A stretch of 6,395 bases of DNA from Actinocrinis sp046724665. GTDB lineage: Bacteria > Actinomycetota > Actinomycetes > Streptomycetales > Catenulisporaceae. Where the stretch lies: the NCBI GenBank assembly GCA_046724665.1, contig JBKOWZ010000025.1, positions 1 through 6,395 on the forward strand, given 5' to 3'. How positions within the stretch are numbered: the stretch's first letter is position 1; every line of letters begins with the position of its first letter. The notes under the pieces are model-generated. The model had not been told where the DNA came from. It searched no databases and was given only the letters and a program-made list of their open reading frames with translations. Made by a program: the position numbers and the translations under genes. Shown here piece by piece: positions 1 to 6,074 of this stretch.

Positions 1-71
1 GTCCCATCCTCACCAACCACCCCATCACCCACCGTCCCAGACTCCGCGCCACTCGCCCCACACCCCTCCCA

Positions 72-1109
72 TCACTCACCACCCGGACTCCCTCCTCCCG
101 ACTCCCGCCTCGCCTTAGACGGCTGCACCCGCTTAGGCTCACCCGGCATCTTCGGAAAGTCCGGCGGATAGGGCATATCCCCTAAGCCGCGATCACGCTC
201 ATCCCGCTCGGCCATCTCCAGCAGCGCATCAAGCTTGAATGCCGCCTTGTCGATGTCCTCGTGCGCGTCGCCACGTTCCGTGAGCAGAGCCGGCACAGTA
301 AACGGCGTGAAGTCCTCAGGCATGACGTCAGGCAACTCGTCCCAGCGGACGGGCATCGAGACTGGCGCGTTAGGGCGTGCCCGGGTCGAGTAGGCCGCCG
401 CGAGCATCCGGTCCCTGGCCATCTGGTTGAAGTCCACGAAGACACGCTCGCCGCGCTCCTCCTTCCACCACGAGGTGGTGATCAGGTCAGGACGCCGACG
501 CTCAAGCTCCCGGGCGAACGCGATGACCGCGCGGCGTGCCTCGACAAACGACCACCGCGCCTCAAGCCGCACGAGCAAGTGAAGGCCGCGCCCACCTGTC
601 GTCTTGACGTAAGGCAGAAGCCCTAGCTCGTCAAACAACCCCTTCGCCTCGTGCGCAGCCTCCACCGCCTGGGTGAAGTCAGTACCCGGCTGCGGGTCGA
701 GATCGATGCGCAGTTCATCCGGATGGTCGGTATCGCTACGCCGAACGGGCCACGGATGCAGCTCAAGCGTCCCCATCTGCACGGCCCACACCACGGTGGC
801 CGCCTCGGTAACGCACACCTCATTCCCGGTGCGCCCGCTCGGAAAGGTGACCTGCGCGGTCTGGACCCAGTCAGGTAATCCCTTCGGCGCATGCTTCATA
901 TAGAACGACGAGCCATCCAGCCCGTCGGGATACCGGTTGAGCGCCACCGGCCGCCCCGCGAGCGCCCGGAAAACACCGTCAGCGACCGCCGCGTAGTACG
1001 TGGCGAGGTCGAGCTTTGTGATGCCGACAGCCGGGTAACAGACCTTGTCCGGCGACGAGATGCGCACGGATCGCCCGGCGACTTCGACGAATGCCTCACT
1101 GCTGGCCAT
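72..1109 (-). CDS. ligD: LigD-type DNA polymerase/primase (stand-alone Pol domain, NHEJ-type)
   Basis: 345-residue archaeo-eukaryotic primase-superfamily protein matching the polymerase domain of bacterial LigD, which adds NTPs/dNTPs at broken DNA ends and fills gaps during Ku-dependent end joining. Visible motifs: metal-binding DxD in RIDLDPQPG (D136, D138); the nucleotide-binding TGGRGLH (171-177), equivalent to the family's SGxxGxH; and the third acidic residue in VDFNQMARDR (D226), followed by the typical AAYSTRARPNAPVSMPVRWDEL. The fold fills residues 8-300. The rest is a charged, Gly/Ser-rich tail (SGGGSPGGE) with no ligase or nuclease domain, so this is a polymerase-only member like mycobacterial PolD/Prim-PolC proteins. 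The ATG at 1109 gives a normal family N-terminus (VRISSPDKVCYP then GITKLDLATYY), although only a weak ribosome site precedes it. No Ku or ligase gene is visible. Family assignment is very likely; the in vivo role is inferred. Confidence 0.93.
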   Translation of the reverse strand: MASSEAFVEVAGRSVRISSPDKVCYPAVGITKLDLATYYAAVADGVFRALAGRPVALNRYPDGLDGSSFYMKHAPKGLPDWVQTAQVTFPSGRTGNEVCVTEAATVVWAVQMGTLELHPWPVRRSDTDHPDELRIDLDPQPGTDFTQAVEAAHEAKGLFDELGLLPYVKTTGGRGLHLLVRLEARWSFVEARRAVIAFARELERRRPDLITTSWWKEERGERVFVDFNQMARDRMLAAAYSTRARPNAPVSMPVRWDELPDVMPEDFTPFTVPALLTERGDAHEDIDKAAFKLDALLEMAERDERDRGLGDMPYPPDFPKMPGEPKRVQPSKARRESGGGSPGGE

Positions 1110-1383
1110 GCTGGCAGGCTATGCGCATTCGGCCACGGCCGCGCGTCTTCGGCCACCACAGCTGCGTCCGCCAACCGCCCGACCGCACCACAACCCCCCG
1201 CCCAGACACCATCCAGTAGCGCACAGTCGGCGAATCTACGAGAACAAGCCCAAGTTCCATGAAAATCCCACGAATGTCATGACACGGTGCCCGCCGGTCT
1301 CATATGGTCAAGCCCGTGCGCACGGCCAACGCCGTCGAAGACGGCACCGGCGCACCCGCCGAGTCCACGCTGACGCGCCGACC
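1110..1383. other. Divergent spacer between the polymerase gene and the riboswitch
   Basis: This stretch lies between the start of the LigD-type gene (minus) and the riboswitch (plus), so it must hold promoters in both directions. Small open frames cross it (for example plus 1045-1485 and 1304-1573), but their codon usage is unstructured past about 1380 and they overlap the riboswitch, so I do not accept them as genes. Apart from the candidate promoter at 1279-1308 I see no clear element, and no convincing promoter for the minus-strand gene. Confidence 0.5.
1279..1308 (+). promoter_or_regulatory. Candidate promoter for the riboswitch transcript
   Basis: ATGACA at 1279-1284 (5 of 6 matches to TTGACA) lies 18 nt upstream of TATGGT at 1303-1308, which fits the TANNNT pattern of actinobacterial housekeeping -10 boxes. 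Transcription would begin near 1315, about 70 nt before the riboswitch aptamer, which is a suitable position. The -35 overlaps a perfect 8-bp palindrome, GTCATGAC (1276-1283). In GC-rich DNA such box pairs occur by chance, so this is only a reasonable candidate. Confidence 0.35.
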
Positions 1384-1621
1384 GCCGCCAAGCACGGCCC
1401 TTCGCAGCAACCGAAGATCCGTGCTACCCGAATGGCGCAGGCCAGCGCGTCGTGGAGCCGGGGACCCACGAGCGTCATACGATGACGCAAGTCCCTGGGG
1501 TGAATCGGTGCATAGTGCCCTGTTGCCGAAAGCATCGTCGTCGTCGCCAACGCAACCGCGCACCACACCGTAGGGCGAAGCACTCCCCCGCCCGAACCCG
1601 TCAGCTAACCCGGTAGGCGGC
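1384..1621 (+). promoter_or_regulatory. c-di-AMP riboswitch (ydaO/yuaA class)
   Basis: The leader carries the signature blocks of the ydaO/yuaA aptamer in the right order: GAGCCGGGGACCCA (1455-1468), GGGGTGAATC (1497-1506), GTAGGGCGAAG (1570-1580), and the near-invariant GTCAGCTAACC (1600-1610) followed by CGGTAGGCGGC. Supporting helices: GCCGCC (1384-1389) with GGCGGC (1616-1621) as the closing stem (CTACC 1424-1428 with GGTAG 1612-1616 is an alternative); AGCACGG (1391-1397) with CCGTGCT (1419-1425); GGGAC (1461-1465) with GTCCC (1491-1495) enclosing the hairpin GCGTCAT/ATGACGC (1472-1488); GGTGC (1507-1511) with GCACC (1560-1564); GGGC (1573-1576) with GCCC (1590-1593). Known members bind c-di-AMP and usually turn genes off when it is high; actinobacterial members often precede cell-wall hydrolase genes, as here. 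The 5' boundary is uncertain. No T-run terminator is visible before the gene, and AGGAGGAGAGG abuts the closing stem, so control at ribosome access is possible. Confidence 0.9.
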
Positions 1622-1632
1622 AGGAGGAGAGG
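1622..1632 (+). promoter_or_regulatory. Ribosome binding site directly after the riboswitch
   Basis: AGGAGGAGAGG begins one base after the 3' strand of the riboswitch closing stem. Its best core, AGGAGG (1622-1627), lies 19 nt before the ATG at 1647, which is longer than usual, but 7 nt before an in-frame CTG at 1635. The second purine block (GAGAGG, 1627-1632) is 14 nt from the ATG. The spacing therefore leaves the start codon open between 1635 (CTG) and 1647 (ATG). Confidence 0.6.
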
Positions 1633-1646
1633 CTCTGCACGACTTC

Positions 1647-2660
1647 ATGGGCACGCACCGCAAACCCAAGACGAAACCCACCGCCTTCACCGCCGTAGTC
1701 ACCGCGGCCATCGTCATGCCCGCCGGCACCGCCGCAGCCGCGGCCTACGGCGCACTCGGCGAGTCAAAGACCAACACGCGCGACGTCTCCGCCGGCCTGC
1801 TCGCGGCAAAGGCCAACGCCGCCGCGAAGTCCGCAGCCAACTCAACAATCCGCCGCGCCGCCACCGTCCTGACCCCGATCCCCGCAACCACCACCCCAAC
1901 CCCCGCCATCACCCCAACAACGCCCACCCCCACCACCGCAACACTCACCCCCGCACTCACCCCCACTGCTACCGCCGCAGCCACCACCACCCCCAGCCCC
2001 TCAGCCCGACCCACACCGTCAGCACCATCCAAGCCGTCTGCCTCCACCACCCCCGCAGCCCCATCCGCCAAGGCCACCACGCCCAAGCCACCCTCGACGG
2101 CACCCGCCCCACCCAAGTCCACGACCACACCGCCAAGTGCCAGTGCCAGTGCAAGCCCGCCGTCCGCGACCACCGCAGGCCCGAACCCGTACCGAAACGT
2201 CTCACTCGCCAGCCTGGAACCCACAGGCCTCTATGGCGCTCAGCAATACGCCACACTGACAAGCAAGCAGTGGGCTAACGCAAAGACGATCGTGAGGGTG
2301 ACCAAGCAGCGTGGCATGCCGCCCTACGCGGCAGTCATCGCAGTAGCGACCGCGATGCAGGAGTCTTCCCTAATCAACCTGACCTACGCCATCAACCACG
2401 ACTCGCTCGGCCTGTTCCAGCAGCGACCATCGATGGGCTGGGGCACCCACGCACAGATCACCGATCCCGTATACGCCACCAACACGTTCCTGACCGCCCT
2501 CACCGCCTACGCCCCAAACTACGACAGCCAAGCGCTGTGGGTCTCAGCACAAGCAGTCCAGCGCTCAGGCCTCCCGACGGCGTACGCACAGTGGCAGGAC
2601 CAGGCAGCGCGGATCGTCCGAGCGATCACCAACGGCACCGTATGTTGTCAGTCTCGGTGA
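1647..2660 (+). CDS. Secreted cell-wall protein with lysozyme/transglycosylase-like domain
   Basis: 337 residues under the c-di-AMP riboswitch. Order: basic n-region (RKPKTK, 5-10) and hydrophobic segment (about 12-33), a signal peptide or membrane anchor; a short Ala-rich helix (46-73); a Thr/Pro/Ala/Ser linker (about 75-178), probably crossing the wall; and a globular domain (about 185-328). That domain has the pattern of actinobacterial lysozyme-fold proteins: AVATAMQESSL with probable catalytic E239, then DSLGLFQQRPSMGWGT (252-267) and ITDPVYATNTFLTAL (271-285), ending in AQAVQRSG and AYAQWQDQAARIV. By analogy with Rpf and soluble lytic transglycosylases it would cleave or bind peptidoglycan; activity is inferred. 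Relatives are often given vague or wrong names. ATG 1647 is the first standard start, but the ribosome site fits CTG 1635 better, adding four residues. The last codons (encoding TVCCQSR) are unlike the rest. Confidence 0.85.
   Translation: MGTHRKPKTKPTAFTAVVTAAIVMPAGTAAAAAYGALGESKTNTRDVSAGLLAAKANAAAKSAANSTIRRAATVLTPIPATTTPTPAITPTTPTPTTATLTPALTPTATAAATTTPSPSARPTPSAPSKPSASTTPAAPSAKATTPKPPSTAPAPPKSTTTPPSASASASPPSATTAGPNPYRNVSLASLEPTGLYGAQQYATLTSKQWANAKTIVRVTKQRGMPPYAAVIAVATAMQESSLINLTYAINHDSLGLFQQRPSMGWGTHAQITDPVYATNTFLTALTAYAPNYDSQALWVSAQAVQRSGLPTAYAQWQDQAARIVRAITNGTVCCQSR
2136..2153 (+). repeat. Three 6-bp tandem units in the linker coding region
   Basis: AGTGCC AGTGCC AGTGCA encodes part of the SASASAS run of the linker. 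It is a short tandem repeat inside low-complexity coding sequence and a plausible site of length variation. The whole linker region (about 1870-2170) is very poor in G on the plus strand. Confidence 0.6.
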
Positions 2661-2686
2661 CATGTCTCAGTCGCGATGACGTCTGG

Positions 2687-2702
2687 ATGCCGTCTATGGC
2701 AT
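2687..2702. terminator. Weak hairpin in the convergent spacer
   Basis: ATGCC (2687-2691) and GGCAT (2698-2702) can form a 5-bp stem with a 6-nt loop in the 101-bp space between the converging riboswitch-controlled gene and sigma factor gene. Position suits a terminator for either strand, but the stem is short and there is no T-run, so this is a tentative call. Confidence 0.25.
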
Positions 2703-2761
2703 GGTTCTGAGAATTCCGGGTGGCGGTGGAGTGTTGGTGCGTCGGCTGCCCACGTCCACTG

Positions 2762-3748
2762 TCAGCCTCTTGGTAGCGTGCGAGGGTATCCGAAGCGGGC
2801 GAGGTTGCTTAGGTCCCCGAAGCGGGTGAGCGCGTGGATACGCTCCCCCCGCAGGGCGAGCACGATCAGGCCGCATGCCCGCCAGATCGGTGCGTTGGGA
2901 TCGGGGAGGTAGAGCACCAGGGCAGGCTGGCCGTTGGCCCGCGCGGGCAGGAGTTTGAGTTGCTGGCCCAGATGGGATCGCACGAGGAATCGGGCGATGG
3001 GCTCGGGGCCGTGGTGCTGGTCGGGCTCGGGTGGCATCGTCAGCGTGGCGTCGTCGGTCAGCAGGGACACCAGCTCTTTCAGGTCCAGGCGCTGGAATGC
3101 GCTGACGAACCGGTCGACGATTGCGGCCTCGGCCGGTGACTTGGGAACCGGTACCTCGTGCGGGTGCCAGTCAGCCGGCAAGGTGGCACGGGCCCGGATG
3201 AGCGCGCTGTTGACGGCGGCTTGCGTGGTCCCCAGGATGCCGGCGGTCTCGGCCGCGGGGAAGCCGAGTACGTCCCGCAGTACCAGGACCGCGCGCTGCT
3301 GGGGCGGCAGGTGTTGCAGGCCCGCCACAAACGACAGGGCGATCGACTCGCGGGCGTCGTAGCGGGCCTCGGGGCTGGCAGTCAGGCCGTCGAGGTCATC
3401 GGGATAGGGCTCAAGCCACCACGGTTCGCCCGACCGCCCCGGCCCGCTCCAGCCCGTACCGTGATCGGGTAGGGCGGCCGGCTGCGGGCGGCGAGACTCG
3501 CCACGCAGGTAGTTCAGGCAGCGGTTGGTAGCGATCCGATACAGCCACCCCCGCAGCGAGCGGCCGTCGAACCGGCCGATCGAACGCCATGCGGCCAATA
3601 GAGCCTCCTGAAGCACGTCCTCGGCGTCCTGTACCGATCCGAGCATCCGGTAACAGTGCGCCTGCAATTCGCGGCGGTAGGGATCGACCAGTTCGCGGAA
3701 GGCCTCGCCGTCGCCGCCCTGGGCGAGGGCGAGGGTCGCCTCGGTCAT
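2762..3748 (-). CDS. ECF RNA polymerase sigma factor, SigG-like, with SnoaL-like C-terminal domain
   Basis: 328-residue sigma-70 family protein that would direct RNA polymerase to a small set of promoters. Sigma region 2 spans about 16-85 (FRELVDPYRRELQAHCYRML, DAEDVLQEALLAAW, GWLYRIATNRCLNYLR). A linker holding the EPYPDDLDGL motif typical of SigG-like factors follows. Sigma region 4 spans about 135-190 (LPPQQRAVLVLRDVLGF, AETAGILGTTQAAVNSALIRAR as the helix-turn-helix). Residues 205-320 form an NTF2/SnoaL-like extension (IVDRFVSAFQRLDLKELVSLLTDDATLTMPP ... ALTRFGD), which in such factors is thought to control activity in place of a separate anti-sigma factor; none is seen nearby. The segment after TMPP reads EPDQHHGPEPIARFL, lacking the aromatic residues I expect there. 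ATG 3748 is preceded by GAGGACAGG. It diverges from the efflux gene at 3904. Confidence 0.92.
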   Translation of the reverse strand: MTEATLALAQGGDGEAFRELVDPYRRELQAHCYRMLGSVQDAEDVLQEALLAAWRSIGRFDGRSLRGWLYRIATNRCLNYLRGESRRPQPAALPDHGTGWSGPGRSGEPWWLEPYPDDLDGLTASPEARYDARESIALSFVAGLQHLPPQQRAVLVLRDVLGFPAAETAGILGTTQAAVNSALIRARATLPADWHPHEVPVPKSPAEAAIVDRFVSAFQRLDLKELVSLLTDDATLTMPPEPDQHHGPEPIARFLVRSHLGQQLKLLPARANGQPALVLYLPDPNAPIWRACGLIVLALRGERIHALTRFGDLSNLARFGYPRTLPRG

Positions 3749-3784
3749 GGAACCTGTCCTCTCACGCGGCCCTCCGGGATGACG

Positions 3785-3811
3785 GCTGCTGCACAGTGCA
3801 ACACCAGCAGC
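3785..3811. promoter_or_regulatory. Nested inverted repeats upstream of the sigma gene
   Basis: GCTGCTG (3785-3791) and CAGCAGC (3805-3811) form a 7-bp inverted repeat with a 13-nt spacer. Overlapping its left arm is an independent 11-bp palindrome, TGCACAGTGCA (3790-3800). It lies 37-63 bp before the sigma factor start, a usual place for a promoter or operator. The site could bind a dimeric regulator; no binder is identified. Confidence 0.4.
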
Positions 3812-3823
3812 GGCTTGAATTCA

Positions 3824-3841
3824 TCGCCGCCAGGTCGGCGA
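3824..3841. repeat. Short inverted repeat in the divergent region
   Basis: TCGCCG (3824-3829) and CGGCGA (3836-3841) form a perfect 6-bp inverted repeat with a 6-nt spacer, midway between the two divergent genes. It may be an operator half-site pair or chance in GC-rich DNA. Confidence 0.3.
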
Positions 3842-3865
3842 ATCGACGCGAGGGGCGGTGCTTGA

Positions 3866-3886
3866 ACTGGTGAGGAATTGACCAGT
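3866..3886. promoter_or_regulatory. Candidate operator before the efflux gene
   Basis: ACTGGT (3866-3871) and ACCAGT (3881-3886) form a perfect 6-bp inverted repeat with a 9-nt spacer, ending 17 bp before the transporter start and just upstream of its ribosome site (GGAGG, 3894-3898). GACCAG is repeated at 3880 and 3887, extending the right arm. Size, symmetry and position fit a TetR- or MarR-type repressor operator, the common control for DHA2 efflux pumps; no such repressor gene is in view. Confidence 0.4.
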
Positions 3887-3903
3887 GACCAGCGGAGGCA
3901 CGC

Positions 3904-5400
3904 ATGACCTCAGTGGACCCCAGGATCGAGTTGCGCGACCGGGCGGGCGCGCACAGCGGCGCGGTACATCGGTGGCGGGCGTTCTCGCTGCTTGCCGTGG
4001 CGTATTTCATGACGGCGGTCGATCTGCTGATCGTCAACGTCGCGCTGCCGACAATCGGCGTCAAACTGCACTTCGCCGAGTCGGACCTACAGTGGGTGGT
4101 GACCGCGTACGCGATCACATTCGGCGGCTTCCTGCTGCTGGGCGGCCGGGCCGCCGACCTGCTCGGCCGCAGGCGCGTGTTCATGCTCGGGCTGGCGGTG
4201 TTCACCGCGGCCTCGCTCGCCTGCGCGCTGGCCACCAGCGGCACGTTCCTGATCATCATGCGCGGTATCCAGGGCCTGGGTGCCGCCGCGGTGCTGCCCG
4301 CCGCGCTGTCGATCGTGATGAACATGTTCCCCGAGGGCATCGAGCGCAACAAGGCGCTGGGCATCTGGGGCGCGGTCGGCGCCAGTGGAGCTACCTTCGG
4401 CGTACTGGCCGGTGGCGCCCTGACCCGCTACGCCGGCTGGCCCTACATCTTCTACCTGAACGTCGCTGTCGGCACGGCCGCGCTCCTGCTGGCACGGCAG
4501 GTGGTGCCCGAGAGCATGCGCCCGGCCGCGCGCCGCCGCTATGACCTCCTCGGCGCGCTCACCGTGACCGGCGCCCTGGTACTCGCGGTCTACGCGATCT
4601 CGCAGGCCCCCGCCGTCGGGTGGAGCGCTGCCCGGACGCTGGCGCAGCTCACGGCGGCGGCGGTCCTGCTGGCCGCGTTCGTGGTCACCGAGGCCAGGGC
4701 GCAGACACCCCTGCTGCCCTTGCGGCTGTTTCGGCTCAGGACCCTTGCCGGGTCCAACGCGGTCGGGTTCCTGCTCGGGGCCAGCTTCTACGGCTACATC
4801 TTCGTCGGCACCCTGTATATGCAGCAGGTGCTCGGATACTCCGCGATGGCCACCGGCCTGGCCTGGCTGACCGTCGGCCTGACCGGGGTACTGCTCGCCG
4901 GCCCGGCGCAGATCCTGGTCACCCGTGCGTCAGCCACGCTCGTAATGGCGGCCGGGATGAGCATGACCGGGGCCGGGATCCTGTGGGCGACCCAAGCGCC
5001 CGTGCAGGGGAGTTTCTGGGCGAACCTGGCCGGCCCGTTCTTCCTGACCGGGACCGTCACCTGGGTGTTCATCCCAGTGTCGATCGGAGCACTGGTCGGT
5101 GTCACCGAGCGCGACGCCGGGGTCGCCTCCGGGCTCATCGACTCCTCCCAGCAGCTCGGCGGCGCGATCGGGATAGCCGTCGCGTCAACCGTGACGGCCA
5201 CGCACTCCCGCAGCATGCTCAGCCGCGGCTACGCCGCTGCCGACGCGCTCACCGGCGGGCTCCACCAAGCGCTGTGGGTCTGCGGGCTTGTCGGCCTGAG
5301 CGCAGTGCCCCTCGCGCTCCTCCTCGTGCGGCGCTACGAGATCGCTCGTACGGCACCCACCACGCACAGCAAGACCTCTGCCTCAGCCTCAGCCGACTGA
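3904..5400 (+). CDS. DHA2-family MFS drug efflux transporter (EmrB/QacA type, 14 TM)
   Basis: 498-residue integral membrane protein, the normal length for proton-driven 14-helix multidrug antiporters. TM1 (about 27-50) has D40 in AVDLLIVNVALPTI, the DHA2 motif. Motif A, GGRAADLLGRRRVF, spans 80-93 after TM2; motif B, RGIQGLGAAAVLPAAL (120-135), is in TM4 with R120; the antiporter motif C, GAVGASGATFGVLAGG (156-171), is in TM5. Further hydrophobic segments lie near 180-198, 214-233, 245-262, 285-306, 316-336, 345-363, 375-400, 405-430 and 455-475, giving about 14. The N-terminus (about 25 residues) and the Ser/Ala-rich tail are cytoplasmic. GGAGG (3894-3898) is 5 nt before ATG 3904, which fixes the start. 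The substrate cannot be read from sequence; exporting an antibiotic or other toxic compound is likely. It diverges from the ECF sigma gene and may be controlled by the inverted repeats between them. Confidence 0.94.
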   Translation: MTSVDPRIELRDRAGAHSGAVHRWRAFSLLAVAYFMTAVDLLIVNVALPTIGVKLHFAESDLQWVVTAYAITFGGFLLLGGRAADLLGRRRVFMLGLAVFTAASLACALATSGTFLIIMRGIQGLGAAAVLPAALSIVMNMFPEGIERNKALGIWGAVGASGATFGVLAGGALTRYAGWPYIFYLNVAVGTAALLLARQVVPESMRPAARRRYDLLGALTVTGALVLAVYAISQAPAVGWSAARTLAQLTAAAVLLAAFVVTEARAQTPLLPLRLFRLRTLAGSNAVGFLLGASFYGYIFVGTLYMQQVLGYSAMATGLAWLTVGLTGVLLAGPAQILVTRASATLVMAAGMSMTGAGILWATQAPVQGSFWANLAGPFFLTGTVTWVFIPVSIGALVGVTERDAGVASGLIDSSQQLGGAIGIAVASTVTATHSRSMLSRGYAAADALTGGLHQALWVCGLVGLSAVPLALLLVRRYEIARTAPTTHSKTSASASAD

Positions 5401-5421
5401 TCGCGCCCACCCGGGCCGATC
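5399..5421 (+). terminator. Hairpin on the efflux gene stop codon
   Basis: GATCG (5399-5403) pairs with CGATC (5417-5421), and GCCC (5405-5408) with GGGC (5413-5416), leaving one bulged C (5404) and an ACCC loop. This 9-bp, GC-rich stem begins inside the TGA stop codon. There is no T-run, but stems without one are common at gene ends in actinobacteria, so it is a likely terminator or transcript-stabilising end. Confidence 0.5.
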
Positions 5422-5427
5422 CGAAAC

Positions 5428-5491
5428 CTCACGAGATCCACAGCCATGCCCGGCAACGTAGTACAGCGTCGAATGCGCCAACCCTCGTGAG
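5428..5491. repeat. Spaced inverted repeat CTCACGAG / CTCGTGAG
   Basis: A perfect 8-bp inverted repeat, CTCACGAG (5428-5435) and CTCGTGAG (5484-5491), is separated by 48 bp in the space after the efflux gene. The right arm lies between two direct copies of GAATGCGC (5471-5478 and 5491-5498, 20 bp apart). No gene in the 220 bp from 5401 to 5621 can be supported. Function unknown; it may be the footprint of a lost element or a weak secondary terminator. Confidence 0.35.
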
Positions 5492-5621
5492 AATGCGCAC
5501 GCAGACTGCGCAGCAGACCTGACACGGATCCGCCTCGCCACCCGCCTCAACACTCTTGCCTTGCCGCATGTCGCAATAGCCCGACACGACAGGACGGACG
5601 CGAAACAGACAGTAGCGATAG

Positions 5622-6031
5622 CTACGGCATTGTGCCTTGCCTCCGCGGGAGCTCGGGATTGAGTGTTGGCGGTGGCCAGTGTTCGAAGTCGTAGGTAGCG
5701 CACGGGACGATCCGGGCCTTGATCCAGGGATCGGCTTCAAGCTCGGTGTCGAACATGGTCTCTGGGTGATGACGGATGATGCCAGCATCGCAGGTGATAG
5801 GCCCGCTGCGCTTAGCAGGTTCGCCCCGCCGAGATACGTTCCGGTTAGGTCTGTCTCGGTCAGGTCGGCGAGCGTGAGGTTCACCGCGCAGAGGAACGCC
5901 CCGGTTAGGTTGGCACGCCGTAGATCGGCGTGGAACGGTTTCGCATAATTCGGCAGCTCGACGCCGGTCAAGTCGGTGTCGTGTAAATCGATCTGGAATT
6001 CTTCCAGCCGTTCGAGCCTGCGCCCTATCAC
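5622..6031 (-). pseudogene. Pentapeptide-repeat protein, apparently frameshifted
   Basis: On the minus strand the segment from about 6010 to 5800 encodes roughly twelve pentapeptide repeats with central Leu (IDLHD TDLTG VELPN ... HADLR RANLT GAFLC AVNLT LADLT ETDLT GTYLG GANLL), enough for about three coils of a right-handed quadrilateral beta-helix. It continues SAAGLSPAMLASSVIT, after which the frame loses sense. The adjacent frame picks up sensibly as ETMFDTELEADPWIKARIVP and ends at the TAG at 5624-5622. Joining the two needs one base restored near 5765-5775 (in CCAGAGACC), so a 1-nt deletion or a sequencing error is likely. A possible GTG start is at 6031; sequence further upstream in this frame is antisense to the neighbouring coding stretch. 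The intact product would be about 137 residues. Small cytosolic pentapeptide-repeat proteins have varied or unknown roles (gyrase protection is one known case); none is claimed here. Confidence 0.6.
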
Positions 6032-6074
6032 TGGTGCGTGCCCGCACCGCCAGCCGCGGTCTATTCGCCACGCT

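Noticed and set aside
1..71. Possible start of a second minus-strand gene after the polymerase gene (GTG at 61, encoding VGRVARSLGRWVMG...).
   Set aside because: Only 20 codons are visible, the purine block lies too close to the GTG, and the strand is simply G-rich here. It cannot be told from non-coding sequence.
1304..1573. Plus-strand 89-codon open frame.
   Set aside because: It overlaps the riboswitch aptamer, its codon bias collapses after about 25 codons, and the composition is low in hydrophobic structure. The start coincides with the candidate -10 box.
1745..2224. Minus-strand Val/Gly/Ala-rich open frame of 159 codons that could be mistaken for a membrane protein.
   Set aside because: It is the antisense shadow of the Thr/Pro-rich linker (ACC/CCC codons read backwards as GGT/GGG/GTG).
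3762..4364. Minus-strand 200-codon open frame facing the transporter.
   Set aside because: It is antisense to the well-supported MFS gene, with composition typical of a high-GC shadow frame.
4620..5522. Plus-strand 300-codon open frame rich in Arg/Gly/Pro.
   Set aside because: It is a shifted frame inside the transporter gene; only the transporter frame has family motifs and helices.
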